Assembly (NCBI RefSeq): GCF_013375035.1
Contig: NZ_CP056032.1
Location: 5,206,001 to 5,270,000 of the forward strand
DNA: 64,000 bases
From: Spirosoma sp. KUDC1026
GTDB lineage: Bacteria > Bacteroidota > Bacteroidia > Cytophagales > Spirosomataceae
Direction of reading: 5' to 3'
Part shown: positions 40,845 through 48,466 of the stretch, piece by piece
How the letters are laid out: each line of letters begins with the position of its first letter
Numbering within the stretch: the stretch's first letter is position 1
Notes under the pieces: generated by a model
Databases searched by the model: none
What the model was told of the DNA's origin: nothing
The model's input: only the letters and a program-made list of their open reading frames with translations
Position numbers and translations under genes: made by a program

Positions 40845-41327
40845 ATGAGGGAAATAAAATTCAGGGCTTGGGACGGCGAACGGATGTGGTATCCAGGCGA
40901 CGACAATAGGACAGATGTAGTAAAGTTCAGCTACGACAAATCAGGCAATATGGCGGCAGCTCACGTAGGGCAAGAGGATTACGACAACGACGTCTACGGA
41001 CCTCGCTGGTATTCATTTGAGCCTACTCCGAAAATGGCTTTGATGCAGTCAACCGGATTGAAAGACAAAAACGGCATTGAAATCTACGAGGGTGATTTAG
41101 TCAAATGGGATGATTGTAGTAACGGAAGGTATTGGCGAGTTGCAGTCGTTGAGTTCACCCCAAGCTTGGATCTTAGGATTGTCGAAAACTCGTTGTACCC
41201 TATCTCATCCTACAAAGGCGACGTGTTCCATTACAGCAATTTCATCTACCGAGATACGCATAACCACCTAACGATAGTAGGGAATGTTTATGCCAACCCG
41301 GAGCTCTTAATCCCGTTTACAGCATGA
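40845..41327 (+). CDS. YopX family phage protein
   Basis: 160 residues. It begins MREIKFRAWDGERMWYPGDD, the standard YopX opening, and has MQSTGLKDKNGIEIYEGDLV near 65-84 and a final IVGNVYANPELL. YopX proteins are common small accessory proteins of temperate phages, proposed to form beta-barrel oligomers; their function is not established. The length is typical. It overlaps the next gene by 4 bases. Confidence 0.93.
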   Translation: MREIKFRAWDGERMWYPGDDNRTDVVKFSYDKSGNMAAAHVGQEDYDNDVYGPRWYSFEPTPKMALMQSTGLKDKNGIEIYEGDLVKWDDCSNGRYWRVAVVEFTPSLDLRIVENSLYPISSYKGDVFHYSNFIYRDTHNHLTIVGNVYANPELLIPFTA

Positions 41328-41680
41328 CCCACGCACCCCATATGCCCGCCCACCGCCCGACTGAGGGGGTGGGGGCAACCCGGTATGAAATGTTCTTTGC
41401 TGCTTTTCAGCGCAATCCAGACCGCTACCGCGAAGAAATGGCTGAGAATGGCACTTTCTACTACAACGAGCAGGTGAACCAATTGATCCGGCTTTCCAAT
41501 AGCATCAACCACCGGATGCTGGTGTACCTGTTTGGTGAACGATTAGGTGCTCATTTCGCTGAACGCTACGTCAACGCAGACCGTAATCTGCTTACGTTCT
41601 TCTCTCTGCTCGACGAAAACTACCAGCTATTTCTGCTCCACGAGCTTAAAACCAACGACGCGCTATTTGCGCACTGCTGA
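41324..41680 (+). CDS. Unknown prophage protein
   Basis: 118 residues, starting at an ATGA overlap with the YopX gene. It is helical and soluble, with a Pro/His-rich start (APHMPAHRPTEGVG) then FFAAFQRNPDRYREEMAENG and LLDENYQLFLLHELKT. No family is recognised. Confidence 0.65.
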   Translation: MTHAPHMPAHRPTEGVGATRYEMFFAAFQRNPDRYREEMAENGTFYYNEQVNQLIRLSNSINHRMLVYLFGERLGAHFAERYVNADRNLLTFFSLLDENYQLFLLHELKTNDALFAHC

Positions 41681-41681
41681 T

Positions 41682-42083
41682 ATGAAACCATCAACCGAAA
41701 AACTCCACAAGTCCGCACTTCTGGCGGTAGCCTGTAAGACAATCCTGTTAGGCGTCTGCGATGATTTGAAAGAAACGACGCTGTACAAACATGCGACCAA
41801 GCAAAAGGTCAACAGCCTGACCGATGAGTTGGAAAAGTTCGTATCGCAGATGTACAAGGGTATCAGCGAGGAAGAGGAACTGCAGTTCAACGCCCTGGTC
41901 AGAACTGTAGAAAATGCAGCCTATCTCATGGCCAGCATGAGCCCTAGTGAAATTGATCGGCTCAACGCCCTGCTACTTGCCTACAAGAATGGAGAGGTCT
42001 ACGAAGCCAGCAGCGACAAAGCAATGTCTGGCATGATAAATCAGAAACGGGTGCGCAAAGTCGAACCAGAGCTAATTAACTAA
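41682..42083 (+). CDS. Unknown helical prophage protein
   Basis: 133 residues from the ATG at 41682. The frame is open upstream to 41547, but that region is the 3' end of the preceding gene. The protein is mostly helical (KLHKSALLAVACKTILLGVC, KQKVNSLTDELEKFVSQMYK) with a basic end. It starts one base after its neighbour's stop codon. The function is unknown. Confidence 0.65.
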   Translation: MKPSTEKLHKSALLAVACKTILLGVCDDLKETTLYKHATKQKVNSLTDELEKFVSQMYKGISEEEELQFNALVRTVENAAYLMASMSPSEIDRLNALLLAYKNGEVYEASSDKAMSGMINQKRVRKVEPELIN

Positions 42084-42085
42084 CC

Positions 42086-42108
42086 ACCCGCTGCCGGAAG
42101 GGGCGGGT
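42086..42108 (+). promoter_or_regulatory. GC-rich intercistronic hairpin
   Basis: ACCCGC and GCGGGT arms with an 11-base loop, followed by AAAACGAAAGAAGAGGT and the ATG at 42126, 17 bases after the stem. Confidence 0.5.
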
Positions 42109-42125
42109 AAAACGAAAGAAGAGGT

Positions 42126-42368
42126 ATGGGAATTCAATTTGGAGAAGGCAAAACAGAGCAAGGCCCCGGCGTTCAGATCGATTTAACTGGCGATGAGGTA
42201 GCTACCGCCATTCACGCCTATTTGGTGGCTTATGGTATTCATATCCAAGGCCCTAGCACGATACGTGTAAACGGGCAGAAATGCATCAACGGAGATATTT
42301 ATATTGACCCCTCCGGTTCAGTCGTTGCCGATGGTGACCGTTGGGACGGAAGAGGGCCTAGTTTTTAA
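42126..42368 (+). CDS. Small prophage protein, unknown
   Basis: 80 residues with the centre DLTGDEVATAIHAYLVAYGI followed by a beta-rich second half (TIRVNGQKCINGDIYIDPSG). It may be a small alpha/beta domain. The gene sits between two GC-rich leader hairpins. The family is unknown. Confidence 0.65.
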   Translation: MGIQFGEGKTEQGPGVQIDLTGDEVATAIHAYLVAYGIHIQGPSTIRVNGQKCINGDIYIDPSGSVVADGDRWDGRGPSF

Positions 42369-42376
42369 CCACCACC

Positions 42377-42390
42377 CCCGCCCGTGCGGG
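42377..42390 (+). promoter_or_regulatory. GC-rich intercistronic hairpin
   Basis: CCCGC and GCGGG arms around CCGT, followed by AAACAAGCGACAACGAAAGC and the ATG at 42412, 21 bases after the stem. The stretch ACCACCCCCGC just before it closely resembles part of CRISPR spacer 3. Confidence 0.5.
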
Positions 42391-42411
42391 AAACAAGCGA
42401 CAACGAAAGCG

Positions 42412-42705
42412 ATGAACGTACCAAAAGAGGGGATTGACCCAAAAATGATTTCAGTTGGCAGGCATTGCCTCTTATACAAGGCGGAAACGGGCGGGGGCTA
42501 CGAAGCTATTGTTGGGCATCAACTAGCTATGAATGCACAGCACCTGCTTAATACACTGAAAATTATTCGTAACGTGTCGGGCTTGATAGCGGATGAAGTT
42601 GTTCGAGAAAAGTTTGAAACGGCGATCAGAGAAGCACTTGAAAAGGCAGAGCCAGATCCTTATTATTCAAACGTAAAGCCCGAATCTCTCAGCGCCGGTG
42701 CGTAG
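42412..42705 (+). CDS. Small prophage protein, unknown
   Basis: 97 residues from the ATG at 42412, just after a leader hairpin. The frame is open upstream to 42304, but the later start fits the hairpin pattern. It has a soluble alpha/beta start (GRHCLLYKAETGGGYEAIVG) and a long helical half (LLNTLKIIRNVSGLIADEVV). The last 43 bases overlap a possible gene on the opposite strand. Confidence 0.65.
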   Translation: MNVPKEGIDPKMISVGRHCLLYKAETGGGYEAIVGHQLAMNAQHLLNTLKIIRNVSGLIADEVVREKFETAIREALEKAEPDPYYSNVKPESLSAGA

Positions 42706-42854
42706 GCCGCCCACTGCTTCTCATGCAGGGGCCAAAATACCAGCCCTTCCGGTTCCGGTACGACGACCCAGCCTTTCCCCACGTCCCGCCGGTAGACGGT
42801 GCCATTCAAGCGTAAATAAATGTGGTCAGCGTTGTTGCAGTAGTCTCCTTCCAT
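42663..42854 (-). CDS. Possible small leftward gene
   Basis: 63 residues (MEGDYCNNADHIYLRLNGTV, then YRRDVGKGWVVVPEPEGLVF and a Trp/Ala-rich end). The composition is protein-like and a TACCTTTG -7 element lies on the minus strand at 42860-42867, only 5 bases before the ATG, which would make a nearly leaderless message. It overlaps the 3' end of the rightward gene by 43 bases. It is the only early gene after the repressor that reads leftward. Moderate support only. Confidence 0.45.
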   Translation of the reverse strand: MEGDYCNNADHIYLRLNGTVYRRDVGKGWVVVPEPEGLVFWPLHEKQWAAYAPALRDSGFTFE

Positions 42855-42869
42855 GCCCGCAAAGGTACG

Positions 42870-42899
42870 AGCGCCCGGTTAATGCTGGGCGCTTTTTTT
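42870..42899 (+). terminator. Rho-independent terminator of the P2 operon
   Basis: AGCGCCC and GGGCGCT arms with a loop including TTAATG, followed by seven Ts. It ends the long early operon before the third promoter. Confidence 0.85.
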
Positions 42900-42947
42900 G
42901 TTGGGGGTGCCGTTTAATCAATCGATAAATTATTTTCTCTAAATGTA

Positions 42948-42977
42948 TTGACAATTAGAAATTGTGTCGTACCTTTG
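42948..42977 (+). promoter_or_regulatory. Third prophage promoter (P3)
   Basis: TTG at 42948 and TACCTTTG at 42970-42977 have the same 19-base spacing as P1 and P2. Between them ACAATT-AGA-AATTGT (42951-42965) is a perfect inverted repeat that differs from the TTGTCTAA sites, so a different regulator may act here. It drives the three genes up to 44558. Confidence 0.65.
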
Positions 42978-43037
42978 ATATGTCGTTAAGGTTAACGGCA
43001 GGGGTTGCAGCCCCTTCACTTAAAAACTCTTACAGTC

Positions 43038-43343
43038 ATGGCTAATTCAATCGCAATCGACAACGCAAAAAGTGTTATCCTTTCAAAATCTGGCTATGGT
43101 AGCCAGGAGTTTATCTACAACAGTACCTGGTACCTGGACACCACCGTGCCAGGCGGTTTTGCTCAGGTACCAGGGCAAGAAAACCGGTTCGGAATTCGAA
43201 CCGTAAACGCGGCAATTCGGGAACTTTTAGAGGAGGGCAAGATATATATCGCCTCTTCTTCGGTAGGCAGAATTTATAGTACAGCCGATTATGGCTTTAA
43301 GTCCGCCTTAAAAAGTAGGAATTGGGCCACCTACACTATTTAA
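43038..43343 (+). CDS. Unknown prophage protein
   Basis: 101 residues from the ATG at 43038. An earlier ATG at 43005 is possible but would add only a short odd extension. It is alpha/beta: SIAIDNAKSVILSKSGYGSQ, FGIRTVNAAIRELLEEGKIY, then a short beta-rich end. The outline is that of a small winged helix (AIRELLEEGKIYIASSSVGR). It is the first gene from P3. A hairpin follows its stop codon. Confidence 0.65.
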   Translation: MANSIAIDNAKSVILSKSGYGSQEFIYNSTWYLDTTVPGGFAQVPGQENRFGIRTVNAAIRELLEEGKIYIASSSVGRIYSTADYGFKSALKSRNWATYTI

Positions 43344-43349
43344 CAAAAA

Positions 43350-43375
43350 GCGCCCGACCTTGCAGGGTCGGGCGC
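43350..43375. terminator. Strong hairpin, T-run on the minus strand
   Basis: Perfect 10-base arms GCGCCCGACC and GGTCGGGCGC with a 6-base loop. An A-run before it on the plus strand gives a T-run for leftward transcripts only, so it may stop antisense transcription or act as an mRNA hairpin in the P3 operon. Confidence 0.6.
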
Positions 43376-43422
43376 AACTACTAGAAAACTCTTACGTAAC
43401 CAGTAGCGTAGACAACAAAGGT

Positions 43423-43746
43423 ATGGAAGAAATAACAAAAACAGGCTCGAATCGCTCTGGCACCGGCACGAAAGGCAAGCCAAAAGGTCCATATCGATTT
43501 TCGCCAGATGTAGCAGGCATTTTGGCTACTCGGCCCCGGGCCACGGCTTTTCTGGAAGATGCTACCCGTGTACTGTCGTGGCTGGATTCTCGCCCGGACT
43601 TGCGGCAACTACTGGCAGATGCAGCCTTTGAACAAATACAGCCCCTGCAGGCTGCTGAGCAGTATGACCCCAAATCATTTACGCCAGAAATGAGGGCAGA
43701 AAAAGAATTACTGGACAAGGTTTGGGATAGACTGCGGACGAAATGA
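43423..43746 (+). CDS. Unknown prophage protein
   Basis: 107 residues from the ATG at 43423, chosen because the upstream open part (from 43360) lies inside a hairpin. Basic, Gly/Lys-rich N-terminus (TGTKGKPKGPYRFSPDVAGI), then helices (DATRVLSWLDSRPDLRQLLA). It overlaps the multi-HTH gene by 4 bases (ATGA). It may work with that protein in regulation or packaging. Confidence 0.65.
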   Translation: MEEITKTGSNRSGTGTKGKPKGPYRFSPDVAGILATRPRATAFLEDATRVLSWLDSRPDLRQLLADAAFEQIQPLQAAEQYDPKSFTPEMRAEKELLDKVWDRLRTK

Positions 43747-44558
43747 AGCTGAAAGAGATTGTCGAAACCTTGCACGGACAAGGCTATACTGCCGAACAAA
43801 TCGCTAAACGGCTGTTTAAGTCCGTAGCAACGATTCGGAAATACCTACCTCGCCAAGCTAAAGAAAAGTTTATACGTACGCCACGAGAGCCCCTTAACCT
43901 TGCCCTTTTTATCGAACGAGCGCCCCTAACGCCGGTTGACGATCTGATTGCTCAGTTCGGGCGGCCTGAACAGCATCTCCGCCGGTTAGCAACTAAGCAC
44001 GGCATCACGCTCGTTCGGCGCCCTCGCAAACAAACGCCGTTTCGGCCAAGCGAAAAGGCAGTAAAGATGATTGAGACTATACGGACGCTGGCAAGCCAGG
44101 GCAAACACCAGAACGAAATCGCTAGGTTGATGGGGATTGAACGGGCAACCGTTGCTAAATACAAAAAGCGGTATGGGATAGAAATTGCAAAGGCGTACGC
44201 GCCCAGCCCTGCCGAGAAGCCACTGGAGGGGAAGGATTTGGCAGCGGAACTGCGGAAGGCGGGCAGTATTAAGAAGTTGGCAAAGCAGATAGGGATCCCT
44301 GTTCCGACAGTTAGTAAATATCTCGCAAAAAACGGAGTTGTCTCCACAAATAAGGGCGGAGCTTTGCAGCATGAAAAACGTCCTACTACCGACAAGGTTA
44401 GTGCGCTTCGGGCGGGCGGAATGTCTGTGGATGAAATCGCCCAGCAAACCGGGCTTTCCAAAGCTACCGTTTACGAATACATAAGCCGGGCAAAAGGCAA
44501 CCGTAAGCCGCTTTGGAAGAAACCGCCTGGCTACAAACCGAAATCCAAGAAGGAATAA
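43743..44558 (+). CDS. Tandem helix-turn-helix protein (about five HTH units)
   Basis: 271 residues with repeated HTH units: LKEIVETLHGQGYTAEQIAK then RLFKSVATIRKYL (1-34), PLTPVDDLIAQFGRPEQHLR (about 58-77), MIETIRTLASQGKHQNEIAR then LMGIERATVAKY (about 103-134), AAELRKAGSIKKLAKQIGIP then VPTVSKYL (about 164-195), and ALRAGGMSVDEIAQQTGLSK then ATVYEYI (about 219-246). Each resembles HTH_23 or resolvase-type modules. It ends the rightward early region and converges with the lysis genes, so a late regulator or a terminase small subunit are both possible. A basic tail follows. Confidence 0.75.
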   Translation: MKLKEIVETLHGQGYTAEQIAKRLFKSVATIRKYLPRQAKEKFIRTPREPLNLALFIERAPLTPVDDLIAQFGRPEQHLRRLATKHGITLVRRPRKQTPFRPSEKAVKMIETIRTLASQGKHQNEIARLMGIERATVAKYKKRYGIEIAKAYAPSPAEKPLEGKDLAAELRKAGSIKKLAKQIGIPVPTVSKYLAKNGVVSTNKGGALQHEKRPTTDKVSALRAGGMSVDEIAQQTGLSKATVYEYISRAKGNRKPLWKKPPGYKPKSKKE

Positions 44559-44605
44559 CCCACCCCTCAGCCCTGCAAACTGGCGCCCTCTGCCACGTTC
44601 TCTCT

Positions 44606-45172
44606 CTAGGCGTAGCGGTTGTACGCCTGAGATAGTTTAACGTCGTAGCGGTTGATTTTGTAGCCCGCTCCATTGTACGCCCGGGCGAAGCCAGCCCAAT
44701 CCTTCCGGCGTAGCTCGTCAGAGAGTCCCATCGAGCGAATGAAGCTGATAAACAGATCCAGTTGCGCGCCTTCCGATTCTTCCATGAGCCGGATAAATTC
44801 GCTGATTGACGCGCACCCGCACGTTGTCCAGTGAAATCCCATAAGCTGGAACATACCCCAGCTACAGGCCATTGTCGCGGCTGAGGGGCTGAGGGTGGCG
44901 GCTTTCTTAAACAGCTCCCACGAATGATTGACGCTGGTCGGATAGCCCGGTTTCAGGCGGGGGTAGGACAGTTCCGGATAAGGCTTATCGTACAGCCCTT
45001 TGGTGTATTTTGAGAAGATGTGCGGCTCGTAGCGGATAACACACCGTCCGTCAGACAGGAATCCGCTGCCGCCCGATTCGACGGCGGTAACGGCCCGAAT
45101 CGTGGCTACGTCAACGCCTAATGCCGTAGCGGCCCGCTGGAAGTCGGCAGCGGTAAGTTTGGGTTTGCTCAT
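44606..45172 (-). CDS. N-acetylmuramidase-type endolysin
   Basis: 188 residues, the length of the N-acetylmuramidase domain family used by many phages of Gram-negative hosts. The catalytic region is TIRAVTAVESGGSGFLSDG with the probable catalytic Glu32, followed by CVIRYEPHIFSKYT, and SWGMFQLMGFHW near 113-124. RDWAGFARAYNG-like KDWAGFARAYNGAGY is near the C-terminus. There is no signal peptide, so it needs a holin. It is the last gene of the leftward late operon. It should cut the glycan backbone of host peptidoglycan. Confidence 0.93.
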   Translation of the reverse strand: MSKPKLTAADFQRAATALGVDVATIRAVTAVESGGSGFLSDGRCVIRYEPHIFSKYTKGLYDKPYPELSYPRLKPGYPTSVNHSWELFKKAATLSPSAATMACSWGMFQLMGFHWTTCGCASISEFIRLMEESEGAQLDLFISFIRSMGLSDELRRKDWAGFARAYNGAGYKINRYDVKLSQAYNRYA

Positions 45173-45252
45173 GGCCTTTTCGTATCTTAGCTCTTGAAAC
45201 GTCTTCTCTACGCTACGCCCTGACTGGCCCCCGCTGGTTGGGGCGTTGGTGG

Positions 45253-45636
45253 TTACGGCCGTGGTGGGTTGTTCGGCCCCGGCCCGTAGATTGTGCCGCT
45301 TGGCTTTTGATTACTCTGTACTACCCTCCCTTCCGTAGTCGGTTTTACATACTTCTTAAGTAACGCTAGTCCATCTTCTAATCTGGCATTGTCTCCGTCA
45401 TTCGTCAGCCCCTGGTTTCGCAGCCGAATCAACGATCTACAAAGGGCTGAAATCGTTGCGACAACGTCGTCTGGCAGTTGCTCGCCCCCCGCCAGCTGCT
45501 CCTGCAACTTCGCTTCGCCTAGCTCCCGTACGTGGGTGCTGACGAGTTTGTCAGACCTGGAGTTTCTACCAGTACCCGGATTCGTCAGCTTGTCGCCGGG
45601 GTCGACGTCGGAAAGGGTTTGTTTACGTTTGGTCAT
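45253..45636 (-). CDS. Unknown late prophage protein
   Basis: 127 residues from the ATG whose complement is at 45634-45636 (MTKRKQTLSDVDPGDKLTNP). The frame is open up to 45753, but the extension lacks a good start. It is charged and helical in the middle (LGEAKLQEQLAGGEQLPDD, LCRSLIRLRNQGL), with a Gly/Pro-rich tail. It lies 80 bases upstream of the endolysin. The function is unknown. Confidence 0.6.
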   Translation of the reverse strand: MTKRKQTLSDVDPGDKLTNPGTGRNSRSDKLVSTHVRELGEAKLQEQLAGGEQLPDDVVATISALCRSLIRLRNQGLTNDGDNARLEDGLALLKKYVKPTTEGRVVQSNQKPSGTIYGPGPNNPPRP

Positions 45637-45913
45637 GGCTATATGATTTAAGGGGGGCCTGGGTTTCGCTCCGCTACTAATACCCTGTTTCCATATTCTC
45701 TCGTTTGCGTCCTGAGTTTCGAACCTCAAACCAGCCGTCGCCAGTCGCTCCACGCTTTTACGCTACTAGATACCTTCCGGGGGTAGTTTTCGTCTGTCGA
45801 ACGTTAGCGCTGCGGCCGCCCCAATATTGTTTACATTCCCCCACCGTTCCGCCCTTCTGACGACCACAGCAGGGGGTGGCGGGAAAGCAGGGTGGAGAGG
45901 GCGGTGTAGCGGG
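45637..45913. other. Intergenic stretch in the lysis region
   Basis: Nothing certain is present. On the minus strand the first part continues the open frame of the gene at 45253. The second part contains GC-rich inverted pieces (CGCCCTTCTG and GGAGAGGGCG) that could form an mRNA hairpin before the downstream genes. Confidence 0.3.
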
Positions 45914-46363
45914 TCATGCGATAGCTGGCTGTTTGGCCTTCAACTGTTCTGTATAGACGGTCCATTCACTTTCGTTGAATCGGCTATCAACATAGCCGTA
46001 CTTTGTCGGTATCCATTGCTTGCTATCTCGAACATGCCGTGGCTCATAACCCCGAACTTCTTCATACTCTCCTAGATCCTTATCAGCTTTGAAATTCCAG
46101 TATACCGTTGAGAATCCCCAAGCGTGGATTTCTTTTCGCAAAGCATGACAAGGCTCCCAAGGATAAGGCATTGGGGTATTGAAATATATTTCAATACTGT
46201 TGTCGTAATCGTCAGAGCCAATTGTGAAATCAATCTTTTCGTAAACTTCTGGTTCGTATTTCTCGAACAACCCAAGCAGCATATCCTCTACGCTGTCTTG
46301 TATTAGAAAAGAATCATGTAGGCGCTGCGCTATAGTGCGCGTCTGCTCTTTCTTTGCTTCCAT
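45914..46363 (-). CDS. Unknown late prophage protein
   Basis: 149 residues, acidic and aromatic-rich, soluble. It starts with MEAKKEQTRTIAQRLHDSFL. Centre: YEKIDFTIGSDDYDNSIEIY, then WGFSTVYWNFKADKDLGEYE. AT-richer than its neighbours. I do not know the family. The placing among lysis genes may be incidental (a moron). Confidence 0.65.
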   Translation of the reverse strand: MEAKKEQTRTIAQRLHDSFLIQDSVEDMLLGLFEKYEPEVYEKIDFTIGSDDYDNSIEIYFNTPMPYPWEPCHALRKEIHAWGFSTVYWNFKADKDLGEYEEVRGYEPRHVRDSKQWIPTKYGYVDSRFNESEWTVYTEQLKAKQPAIA

Positions 46364-46411
46364 ACTTCAATTTACCATCTATTCACTTGACAGCCAAGCG
46401 ATTGCGAAGAT

Positions 46412-47167
46412 TTATTTGCGCTTCCCCTTCGATGGAATCTGCTTCACCTTGCGCGTGTCCATCGTGTCGGGCAGTACGAAGCGGGGCGGGATATTGCCCA
46501 CGGGAATGACGGGGCTTTTGGCTTGACGCTCGATGCGCGTATCAATCTGACGAAGGGTGCGGGTCAGCCTGAAAAGCTGACGGGAGAGGTCGGAGATTTG
46601 GCCGGTCAGGCCGGAAACCTGCGTGGTCAGGCCCAGGTTGGCTTTGCGCTGGTCGTTAAGCAGCGTCAGTAGCGAATCGTTCTGGCGTACCAGCCGGGCC
46701 GTGCGGGCCGTGTCGTTGAGCAGTACGCGGCTATTGCGGTCCAGTTTTCCTTCTATTGAGGCTATCTTACTATCCTCCCCCCCGCCGTACTGCCGGTAGT
46801 TGAGTGCCCCGTAGGTCAGGGAGCCAAGGATAAAAATACCAATCAGTGCCCCGAGGACGGTGTTAACGACGCGCTCGACCATATCAGGGAACTGGTAGGC
46901 ATCTTTATAGCGAAACCGGAGCGAGGTTCCAAAAAACAGCAGTCCCCCTGTGATCCTGACTGCGCATGTTGTTGAGTTCGGATTGGGGGTGCCCAGCGTC
47001 AGTACGTCGCCAAAGGCCAGCGCACAGGCCCCGGCGTAGGCCCACATGATGAAGATCACGAAACCCGGCAGCCGGTCGCTTTTCTGGTTCTGCTGGCTAA
47101 CAATGTCTGGCGTACAGATTGCCATTGTTATTAATCCGAGTTGACTCAGAATCAATAGATACATCAC
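46412..47167 (-). CDS. Membrane protein with long coiled coil (lysis region)
   Basis: 251 residues. Membrane helices are at about 1-20, 35-60 and 103-125. The C-terminal half is a long coiled coil (KIASIEGKLDRNSRVLLNDT and LTTQVSGLTGQISDLSRQLF), then a Pro/Arg tail. This layout fits a spanin- or holin-like envelope protein but no family is recognised. It overlaps the next upstream gene by 4 bases (ATGA). Confidence 0.65.
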   Translation of the reverse strand: MMYLLILSQLGLITMAICTPDIVSQQNQKSDRLPGFVIFIMWAYAGACALAFGDVLTLGTPNPNSTTCAVRITGGLLFFGTSLRFRYKDAYQFPDMVERVVNTVLGALIGIFILGSLTYGALNYRQYGGGEDSKIASIEGKLDRNSRVLLNDTARTARLVRQNDSLLTLLNDQRKANLGLTTQVSGLTGQISDLSRQLFRLTRTLRQIDTRIERQAKSPVIPVGNIPPRFVLPDTMDTRKVKQIPSKGKRK

Positions 47168-47604
47168 TTTCCTAGTTTATCAAATGTGTCGTCTTTTTCT
47201 GCCCGTTTGTCGAACTGATCGCACAGGTAATACGCGCCAAAAGCCAGCAGGAACGCAACGTGGGGCTTCTCTAAACTAAAGGCTTTTACGATCGCCCAGT
47301 TCACGGCAATATCGGTGAAGGTCATGGCGATAAACATACCGATCGCAAAGAGAAAGAAGCGTTGACGGTTCGACTTTTTCGGGCCTTTCTTCTTATACTC
47401 CTGCCACATGATTCGCGCCGTTGACCCCATGAACGCCCAGCCGAACAGCCCCCAACCTGCCCACCCCGATAGGCTCGCAAATAGCTGACCAAGCATCGTT
47501 GCTGACCATATACCCAGCCCCCAAAATACAACAACTAGCTTATTCATTACATCAAGGGGCATCTTATTGTTTCTCAATGTGTTGAGCCGTTTACTCAACG
47601 GCAA
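47164..47604 (-). CDS. Holin-like membrane protein
   Basis: 146 residues with three or four hydrophobic helices: LVVVFWGLGIWSATMLGQLF, GWAGWGLFGWAFMG, FFLFAIGMFIAMTFTDIAVN and HVAFLLAFGAYYLCDQF. It ends in a charged tail (DKRAEKDDTFDKLGK). The start could be the Met at residue 15 (47562). Size and hydrophobicity resemble large holins. It lies in a row of lysis-type genes upstream of the endolysin. Confidence 0.65.
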   Translation of the reverse strand: MPLSKRLNTLRNNKMPLDVMNKLVVVFWGLGIWSATMLGQLFASLSGWAGWGLFGWAFMGSTARIMWQEYKKKGPKKSNRQRFFLFAIGMFIAMTFTDIAVNWAIVKAFSLEKPHVAFLLAFGAYYLCDQFDKRAEKDDTFDKLGK

Positions 47605-47803
47605 AAAATTACGGTTCGGCGTGGAATATCTGCTACAGATTGAGTATATTTAGAGAAGAAAAGGAAATACAGACATATGGGTTAGGGTTTGCAAAGGGCT
47701 TCGGAATTCCGGGGCTTTTTTGTTTGCACGAAACGCGTTTGATGCACGTATGGAATTCTATAGTTGCACAAACTAAAGGTCTCGAATTCGATAGGTTTAA
47801 AGG
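47605..47803. other. Intergenic stretch inside the late region
   Basis: A hairpin with GCTTCGG-AATT-CCGGGGC arms at about 47698-47715 is followed by a T-run on the plus strand, and a TATATTTA element lies at about 47645. This could be a short rightward transcript with its own promoter and terminator (47650-47722). It could equally be chance. No leftward gene is visible. Confidence 0.35.
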
Positions 47804-48466
47804 TCACGGATTCGTTACCGTTAGCGAATCCTGCAACCCCATCAGCCGCTTATCCGCTGCCCGGTTCTCCCGAATCTTGCCGCTGTTGGTCAGCTTCCGG
47901 ATAATGCCATTGCTTAGTTCTGCCACCCGGTCCTGCGTTTCAGCCCTTGCATCCGCGATGCCCTTACCCGTCCTGTTGATTACTTTCTCCAGATCGCTGA
48001 TTTGCCCGTCTTTATTCTGAATGGTTTGGTTAGCATCCCGTAGGTCAGTTGTACGTTGTTCGAGTAGCACTCCCTGACCCGCTACCGCTGCCACAAACGC
48101 CGAATCAACCCGTAGCCCTCCCTTGCTGGTGTCAGCTAATCGCTCCGGAGCTAACAACCGGTTTTCGACCAGCCCCCGAACGGCTAGCATTTGCTGGGCA
48201 ATCGCGGACATAGCCCCGACGGTGGCGCGGGTTTCAGCGTCCCGCTTTTCCCGGTCAGCGTCGGCCCTGGCCACCTTCTCGTTCTGCTCTGCCTGTTTCT
48301 GCTTCATGTCGGCAATGTCCAACTTTAGCGAAGAAATAGCCGACAGGGCGACGTTCAGACTTTCGCGCAACGTGGTGTTTTCCCGGTTCGCCTGAATCAG
48401 AAACCAGCCCAGCGTCAGCATACCCAGCACGAGTACGGAGCCGACGATCAGCGTAACGAGTCGCAT
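47804..48466 (-). CDS. Membrane-anchored coiled-coil protein (spanin-like)
   Basis: 220 residues. One N-terminal membrane helix (about 3-25, LVTLIVGSVLVLGMLTLGWF), then a nearly continuous helical and coiled-coil region with DIADMKQKQAEQNEKVARAD and DANQTIQNKDGQISDLEKVI, and a charged end. This is the layout of i-spanin (Rz-type) or tail-chaperone-like proteins. No lipoprotein partner of the Rz1 kind is evident. It overlaps the next upstream gene by 19 bases. Confidence 0.65.
   Translation of the reverse strand: MRLVTLIVGSVLVLGMLTLGWFLIQANRENTTLRESLNVALSAISSLKLDIADMKQKQAEQNEKVARADADREKRDAETRATVGAMSAIAQQMLAVRGLVENRLLAPERLADTSKGGLRVDSAFVAAVAGQGVLLEQRTTDLRDANQTIQNKDGQISDLEKVINRTGKGIADARAETQDRVAELSNGIIRKLTNSGKIRENRAADKRLMGLQDSLTVTNP

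Noticed and set aside
47640-48020. 126-residue rightward open frame
   Set aside because: Its second half is antisense to the membrane coiled-coil gene at 47804-48466, which has clear helix and coiled-coil structure, and the start lies beside a hairpin.
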